From Streptomyces sp. GSL17-111 (GTDB taxonomy: Bacteria > Actinomycetota > Actinomycetes > Streptomycetales > Streptomycetaceae), in contig NZ_JBAJNS010000001.1 in NCBI RefSeq assembly GCF_037911585.1, positions 3,156,001 through 3,220,000 on the forward strand: a stretch of 64,000 nt of DNA, in the 5' to 3' direction. This document shows positions 59,430 to 64,000 of the stretch, piece after piece; the stretch's first letter is position 1; every line of letters begins with the position of its first letter. A program made the translations under genes and the position numbers. A model generated the notes under the pieces. That model saw nothing but the letters and a program-made list of their open reading frames with translations, did not search any database and was not told where the DNA came from.

Positions 59430-60215
59430 ATGACGGTTACCGAGTCCGGTGCACCAGCGCTGACCCGCGAGATGCAGGAAGTCGACGCCCGTTACGAGGA
59501 GCACTTCGCCACCCGCTTCACCGGGGAGGCCCTCGGCGGGTTGCAGGAGCGGTTCCGCGCCGAACACATCGTCCCCATCCGCGGGTTCTGTCCGCCGGAC
59601 CTGCTGGCCGAGCTCCAGCGGGAGGCGTTCGGGATCATGGACGAGCACGGTGTCGACCGCAAGTTCTCCTTCGAGATCACCGACGGCACCCCGCGTCAGA
59701 TGACCACGGTCGGCCAGCCCGTCATCAAGGACCACGGCCCCCTCATCCACGCCACGTACTTCTCCCCGGCCGTCAAGAGCCTGCTCGGCTCGGTCGTCGG
59801 CGAGAACGTGTACACGTGCCCCTACGCCGGTGAGCACTACGTCATCAGCCGGCTCGGCAAGAACGGGGACACGCACGGCTGGCACTGGGACGACTACACC
59901 TACGGGTTCATCCTCGTCCTCCAGGCCCCCGGCTACCGGGACGGTGGCTTCGTCCAGGCCGTCCCGCACACCTCCTGGGACAAGAAGAACCCCGACGTGC
60001 ACGGGGCGCTGCTCAAGAGCCAGGTGCGCTCCTACCACCTGGAGGCGGGCGACGCGTACGTCGTCAAGACGGACACCACCATGCACCGCGTCTACCCGAT
60101 CCGGGGCGAGACGAGCCGCACGATCGTCAACATGACGCTCGCCAGCGGCGCCGACCTGACGCGCGAGATCACCCACGAGACCAACGACGCGCTGTTCGGA
60201 GGCGACGGTGCCTGA
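59430..60215 (+). CDS. BesD-family Fe(II)/2-oxoglutarate oxygenase, HxD type (predicted hydroxylase)
   Basis: A 261-residue non-heme iron oxygenase closely resembling the BesD/Hal amino-acid halogenases. The iron triad is His152-x-Asp154 in HGWHWDDYTYG and His219 in TDTTMHRVYPI; Arg230 (TSRTIVN) should anchor 2-oxoglutarate. The His-to-His spacing (67) equals the BesD spacing (137 to 204). BesD has Gly in place of the Asp and binds chloride; here Asp is present, so hydroxylation of a free or carried amino acid is expected. ATG 59430 has AGGAG with 6-base spacing. Its end overlaps the desaturase start. Confidence 0.85.
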   Translation: MTVTESGAPALTREMQEVDARYEEHFATRFTGEALGGLQERFRAEHIVPIRGFCPPDLLAELQREAFGIMDEHGVDRKFSFEITDGTPRQMTTVGQPVIKDHGPLIHATYFSPAVKSLLGSVVGENVYTCPYAGEHYVISRLGKNGDTHGWHWDDYTYGFILVLQAPGYRDGGFVQAVPHTSWDKKNPDVHGALLKSQVRSYHLEAGDAYVVKTDTTMHRVYPIRGETSRTIVNMTLASGADLTREITHETNDALFGGDGA

Positions 60216-61497
60216 GTCACGACAGCAGCAGAGCCCGGCGCGCAGAGGCCCGGAGCGCGACGCCCAGGACGCGGCGGCCGCCGAGCGTGAGCCGTCCCGG
60301 CGGGAGACGCCTCCGCGCGAGACCATGCGGTCCCTGCCCGGCTTCGTCCAGCCCTACCTCACCTGGATCACCGGCGTGCCGCTGGAGGGCGGCAAGCAGC
60401 TGATCCCCTGGAGCCCGGTGAAGGCGGGCCTGCTGGGCCTGGTCCAGATGGCGGGCGGCATCGCGCTCGGCGCGTTCGCGCTGCACCCCTTCACCGCCTG
60501 GTCCATACCCCTGCTCGTGCTGGGCTGGCTGTTCACCAGCGGTGGCATGCGCCGGCTTGACGTGGTGGTCGTCCACCAGACGCTGCACCGCATGTTCGCC
60601 AAGTCCGCGCGCGTGAACCGGGTGGTGGGCGAGATCATCACCACCGCGTTCTGGCGCACCCCGTACGACAAGAACCGCGAGGAGCACCTGGCCCACCACG
60701 CCTACCCGTGCTCCATGAAGGACAGCGACACGCTGTACCTGCTCAACACCGGCATGCGGCCGGGGATGACGCGCTCGCAGTTCCGCCGCTACCTGTGGAA
60801 GGCGCTGGTCTCGCCCCGCCACCACCTGCTGGGCTTCTTCGGCCGGGTGAAGGGCAACTTCATCGGTGTCAAGCCGCGCTACCGGCTGTGGATGTCGCTC
60901 GGCTACGCCGCCGCCACCGCGACGTTCCTCGCCCTCACCGGCTGGTGGGTGGAGTGGCTCGTCCTGTGGGTCGTCCCCGTCTCCGTGGTCTTCCAGAACT
61001 GCACGTTCCTCTACACCATGACCGAGCACCGCTGGTGGCTGTTCGGCAACCAGGAGCGTCTCAGCCGCGACAAGCGCGATCTGCTCACCTTCGGCCGCTT
61101 CTGCGGCGAGCCGGTGCCGGACGCCTCGCTGACCGGTCTGCGCAGGGCCGGGGCCTGGTCCCGGTGGACGTTCCGGATGCTCGTCGTGCACTCGTCGTAC
61201 CGGATGTTCGTCCTGGTCGGCGACACGGTGCAGCACGACCTGCACCACGTCATGCCCGCCTGCGACTGGGCCAACTCGCCCTGGATCAGGGCGGACGACC
61301 AGGGCAACCGGCCGGAGCGCTACACCGAGGTGTGGGGGTCGCTCGCCGACCACCTGCGCGCGGCCGGCCAGGTCGACGACGCCCGTACCGGGCTGCCGGA
61401 GGACACCGAGCCGACACCGTGGAAGGAGTCCGTGCCCGTCCTGACGGGCGTGGTCCCCGGCGGCGGCGACAGCACGAGCGCGGGGGAGACGCGGTGA
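60208..61497 (+). CDS. Membrane di-iron fatty-acid-desaturase-like enzyme
   Basis: A 429-residue membrane protein. An Arg/Glu-rich cytosolic N-terminus (1-42) is followed by about four hydrophobic spans (70-112, 228-270). The three His boxes are His123/His127 (VVHQTLH), His160/163/164 (EEHLAHHAYP) and His343/346/347 (VQHDLHHVMP), matching the FA-desaturase/hydroxylase superfamily. Such enzymes desaturate or hydroxylate acyl chains, but also amino acids or sphinganine-like compounds. GTG 60208 has GGAGG 5 bases before it and overlaps the oxygenase stop; its own end overlaps the next start. In this cluster it may act on an amino-acid-linked chain (inference). Confidence 0.82.
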   Translation: MPESRQQQSPARRGPERDAQDAAAAEREPSRRETPPRETMRSLPGFVQPYLTWITGVPLEGGKQLIPWSPVKAGLLGLVQMAGGIALGAFALHPFTAWSIPLLVLGWLFTSGGMRRLDVVVVHQTLHRMFAKSARVNRVVGEIITTAFWRTPYDKNREEHLAHHAYPCSMKDSDTLYLLNTGMRPGMTRSQFRRYLWKALVSPRHHLLGFFGRVKGNFIGVKPRYRLWMSLGYAAATATFLALTGWWVEWLVLWVVPVSVVFQNCTFLYTMTEHRWWLFGNQERLSRDKRDLLTFGRFCGEPVPDASLTGLRRAGAWSRWTFRMLVVHSSYRMFVLVGDTVQHDLHHVMPACDWANSPWIRADDQGNRPERYTEVWGSLADHLRAAGQVDDARTGLPEDTEPTPWKESVPVLTGVVPGGGDSTSAGETR

Positions 61498-62864
61498 CTG
61501 ACGTACTGGTCGTCGACGGCACGGGGCGCGGACACGCGATCTGCGACCTCTTCGTGCGGACGGACCCCGACACGACCGTCTACTACGGCCCCGGGTGCGA
61601 CGCCCTGGTGGCCGAGCGCATCGTGCCGGTGCCCTCGGTCCGGCTCGACGCGCCGGAGAGCGCCCTCGCGTTCCTGGCGGACCACCCGGTGGACTTCGTC
61701 TTCGTCTCCAACATCGACGCGCTGTCCCTCGGGTACGCGGACGTGCTCGCCGCGCACGGCCACCGGGTGATCGGCCCCTCGAAGGAGGCCGCCCGGCTGG
61801 AGGCCAGCAAGGAGCGGGGCAAGCGGTTCTGCGACGACCACGGGCTGCCCACCGCGCGGTACGCGGCGTTCACCGACCCAGCCGCCGCCCGCGCGTACGT
61901 CCGCGCCCTGCCGTACGCCTGCGTCGTGAAGACCGACGGGCTGACGCCGGACGGCGACGGCTCCGTGGTGTGCGACACGGCCGCCGAGGCCGAGGTGGCG
62001 CTCGACGCGTTCGCCACGGCGCAGGGCGAGGCGTTCCAGGTGGTGGTGGAGGAGCGCCTGTACGGGCGCGAGATCTCCGTCTTCGCCCTGCTGGACGGCA
62101 GCGACTACCTGCTCTTCCCCACCGCGCTGGACTTCAAGCGCACCCTGGAGCGGGACGCCGGCAAGAACTGCGACGGGATGGGCTCCATCGCCCCGCACCC
62201 GCAGGCGTCCCCGCTGCTGATGGAGGAGATCCGGCGGACGCTCGTGGACCCCCTGGTCCGGGGCCTGCGGGCGGAGCGGCTCACCTATTCGGGGTTCGTC
62301 TACATCGGCGCGATGATCACCAGCACGGGGCTGCGGGTGATCGAGATCAACACCCGGTTCGGCGACTCGGAGGCCGAGGCCGTCCTGCCGGGCGTGCACA
62401 GCAACTTCACCCGGCTGTGCCGCGCGGTGCTCGACCAGGACGTCGCCTCGCACCCGCTCGTCACCGACGGGCTGGTGCGGTGCAGCGTCGCCCTGACCCA
62501 GGGCTGCCTGGACCTCGCCGACCCGGCGACGGCGCCCGGCTGGCCGTTCGGCGCGTTCGAGACGGGCCAGCCCGTCATTGAGCACACGACGGACGCGCCG
62601 GACGCCAGCCAGGTGTTCTACGCGAACGTCCGGGCCGCCGAGGGTGGTTCCACGGTCTCCAGCGGTGGCCGGGTGCTGCACGTCGTGGGCACGGGGATCA
62701 CCCTCGCCGACGCCCGGAGCGCCGCCTACGCACGCGTCGGGCGGATCTCGTTCCCGGGCATGCGGTACCGCTCCGACATCGGAGCCGTCTTCGAGACGGC
62801 GGCGCCCGCCCCCGACGCCACCGGCGCGCGCGGGGAACTGGCCGTCGCGGACAGCGGAAGGTGA
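61494..62864 (+). CDS. PurD-like ATP-grasp enzyme (specialised paralogue)
   Basis: A 456-residue protein resembling PurD, glycinamide ribonucleotide synthetase. Matching parts are VLVVDGTGRGHAICDL (PurD has G-G-R-E-H-A), VIGPSKEAARLEASKERGKR, VVKTDGLTPDGDGSVV, NCDGMGSIAPHPQA and YSGFVYIGAMITSTGLRVIE followed by INTRFGDSEAEAVLPG. The GRGHA change, and its position inside a cluster rather than with pur genes, argue for a changed amine or acid partner. It would form an amide using ATP. GTG 61494 has GGGGGAGACGC upstream and overlaps the desaturase stop. The aminotransferase follows 6 bases after its stop. Confidence 0.82.
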   Translation: MTDVLVVDGTGRGHAICDLFVRTDPDTTVYYGPGCDALVAERIVPVPSVRLDAPESALAFLADHPVDFVFVSNIDALSLGYADVLAAHGHRVIGPSKEAARLEASKERGKRFCDDHGLPTARYAAFTDPAAARAYVRALPYACVVKTDGLTPDGDGSVVCDTAAEAEVALDAFATAQGEAFQVVVEERLYGREISVFALLDGSDYLLFPTALDFKRTLERDAGKNCDGMGSIAPHPQASPLLMEEIRRTLVDPLVRGLRAERLTYSGFVYIGAMITSTGLRVIEINTRFGDSEAEAVLPGVHSNFTRLCRAVLDQDVASHPLVTDGLVRCSVALTQGCLDLADPATAPGWPFGAFETGQPVIEHTTDAPDASQVFYANVRAAEGGSTVSSGGRVLHVVGTGITLADARSAAYARVGRISFPGMRYRSDIGAVFETAAPAPDATGARGELAVADSGR

Positions 62865-62870
62865 GGGCAC

Positions 62871-64000
62871 ATGACCACTGACACCGTCACACCGACGCTG
62901 TTCGAGACCACCGAGTCGGCCGTCCGTTCCTACTCCCGGTCCTTCCCGGGCGTCTTCACCAGCGCCAAGGGCGACCTGCTGTTCACCGAGTCGGGGGAGC
63001 GGTACATCGACTTCCTCTCCGGCGCGGGCACGCTGAACTACGGCCACAGCCCCGACTGCGTCAAGCAGGAGCTGATCGACTACCTGGACCGCGACGGGCT
63101 GATGCACGGCCTGGACCTGTCCACGACGGCCAAGGCCGACTTCCTCGACGCGCTGCGCACCTTCGTCCTCCAGCCGCGCGGGCTGGACTACCGGGTGCAG
63201 TTCACCTCGCCCTCGGGCACCAACGCGGTCGAGGCGGCGCTGAAGCTGGCCCGGCTGGTCACCGGCCGGACCACCGTGGTCGCGTTCAGCGGCGGCTTCC
63301 ACGGCGTCAGCGCGGGCTCGCTCGCGGCGACGGCCTCCGGCTACTTCCGGCAGGGGCTGCACGCCACGCTCTCGCACGTCACGCACGTGCCCTACCCGGA
63401 CTCCCCGCTCGGGGAGTTCGACAGCCTCGGCCTGCTGCGCCGGATGGTCGAGGACCCGAGCTCGGGCGTCGAGAAGCCGGCGGCCGTGGTGCTGGAGACC
63501 GTCCAGGGCGAGGGCGGCGTGTGGGTGGCGCCCGTCGCGTTCCTCCAGGGGCTGCGGGAGCTGTGCGACGAGCACGGCATCCTGCTCGTCGTCGACGACA
63601 TCCAGGCGGGCTGCGGCCGGACGGGGACGTTCTTCTCCTTCGAACGGGCGGGCATCGTCCCCGACCTCGTCACCCTGTCCAAGTCGCTCGGCGGGTACGG
63701 GCTGCCGCTGGCGGTGCTCCTCCTCAAGCCCGAGCTGGACATCTGGCAGCCCGGCCAGCACAACGGCACCTTCCGGGGCAACCAGCTCGCCTTCGTCGCG
63801 GCGAGCGCGGCCCTGCGGCACTTCTGGGGCGACGACGCGTTCAGCCGCCAGGTGCGGACGAAGGGCGAACTCGTCACCGAACTGCTCATGCGCCGCGTGG
63901 CCGGGCCCCTCGGCGTCCACGTGCGCGGCCTCGGGCTCATGCAGGCCGTGGACGTCGGCGGGGTGCCCGGGCTCGACGCCGCCGAGGTCTCCCGGCGGTG
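62871..64000 (+). CDS. EctB-type PLP aminotransferase, 3' truncated by the window
   Basis: At least 376 residues of a class III aminotransferase resembling EctB, L-2,4-diaminobutyrate:2-oxoglutarate transaminase. Signature parts are FLSGAGTLNYGHSPD, the phosphate-binding SPSGTNAVEAALKLAR, VVLETVQGEGGVWVAP, ILLVVDDIQAGCGRTG (Asp242) and LSKSLGGYGLPLAV with PLP-lysine 271. EctB converts aspartate semialdehyde to diaminobutyrate. Here ectA and ectC are not adjacent, so the amine is probably a building block of the cluster product and not ectoine (inference). The frame is open to the last base. The ATG has GGTGAGGGCAC upstream. Confidence 0.88.
   Translation, partial: MTTDTVTPTLFETTESAVRSYSRSFPGVFTSAKGDLLFTESGERYIDFLSGAGTLNYGHSPDCVKQELIDYLDRDGLMHGLDLSTTAKADFLDALRTFVLQPRGLDYRVQFTSPSGTNAVEAALKLARLVTGRTTVVAFSGGFHGVSAGSLAATASGYFRQGLHATLSHVTHVPYPDSPLGEFDSLGLLRRMVEDPSSGVEKPAAVVLETVQGEGGVWVAPVAFLQGLRELCDEHGILLVVDDIQAGCGRTGTFFSFERAGIVPDLVTLSKSLGGYGLPLAVLLLKPELDIWQPGQHNGTFRGNQLAFVAASAALRHFWGDDAFSRQVRTKGELVTELLMRRVAGPLGVHVRGLGLMQAVDVGGVPGLDAAEVSRR

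Noticed and set aside
59430..60215. Calling the 2OG oxygenase a radical halogenase
   Set aside because: The iron triad carries Asp154, whereas known halogenases of this family have Gly or Ala there to make room for chloride.
56580..60326. A 1,248-codon open frame on the minus strand across the biosynthetic operon
   Set aside because: It runs antisense to genes with clear domain motifs and shows only biased Arg/Gly/Asp/Val composition, a usual artefact of high-GC DNA. Similar long antisense frames at 15819-18353, 61320-63920 and elsewhere were dropped for the same reason.
62871..64000. Reading the right edge as an ectoine operon
   Set aside because: Upstream genes are two ATP-grasp enzymes, an oxygenase and a desaturase; ectA is not in place ahead of the EctB-like gene.
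1..64000. CRISPR arrays, insertion sequences, prophage integrases
   Set aside because: No regularly spaced repeat-spacer pattern, transposase motif or integrase was found on either strand.

Overview
The window is very GC-rich, uses GTG starts freely, and carries actinomycete hallmarks: Spo0M, DUF5063, DUF5133, a SigE-family sigma factor, a CobN/CobG cobalamin cluster and dnaX-ybaB-recR next to the small SRP RNA. It is almost certainly Streptomyces or a close relative, and most of it looks chromosomal. All assignments come from reading the sequence. No database search was run.

Left part (1-22,800). A pair of CNNM/CorC-like membrane proteins is followed by stress-type genes: GlsB-like, Spo0M, TerB, a CaCA antiporter and a TerD/TerA-like protein. 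Next comes a corrin-ring cluster: cobL-cobM on the plus strand; cbiD; cobK; then cobG-cobH-cobIJ on the minus strand; and a cobalamin riboswitch ahead of cobN. A small toxin-antitoxin pair sits inside this cluster. Cobalt chelatase partners and late-pathway genes are not in the window.

Middle (22,800-32,060). A KimA-like permease and a phosphoribosyltransferase-hydrolase pair lead into a small accessory patch. The patch holds an Mrr-type nuclease with membrane anchors, an HNH nuclease of the phosphorothioate-DNA-binding type, an AAA ATPase and a multiply frameshifted PIN-domain remnant. An asparaginase gene follows.

Information-processing block (32,057-36,300). It contains tRNA-Ser(GGA), SRP RNA, dnaX, ybaB, recR and a DUF5063 gene.

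Regulatory and exported functions (36,450-55,930). These include a PNPOx-like protein, a secreted subtilase with a P-domain, a large LAL-type LuxR regulator, an RsbW-like ATPase, several small or secreted proteins, a three-gene membrane-protein operon of unknown function, aspartokinase with an internal beta-subunit start, a sigma factor with a membrane partner, SURF1, an S9 peptidase and a second single-HTH LuxR regulator.

Right edge (56,297->64,000). A tight operon, cut by the window end, resembles a biosynthetic cluster for an amino-acid-derived small molecule. It encodes a small exportable peptide, an MFS exporter, an ATP-grasp ligase, a BesD-family 2-oxoglutarate oxygenase with the hydroxylase-type His-x-Asp triad, a membrane di-iron desaturase-like enzyme, a PurD-like ATP-grasp enzyme and an EctB-like aminotransferase. 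I do not recognise this gene combination. It is the best candidate here for something undescribed.
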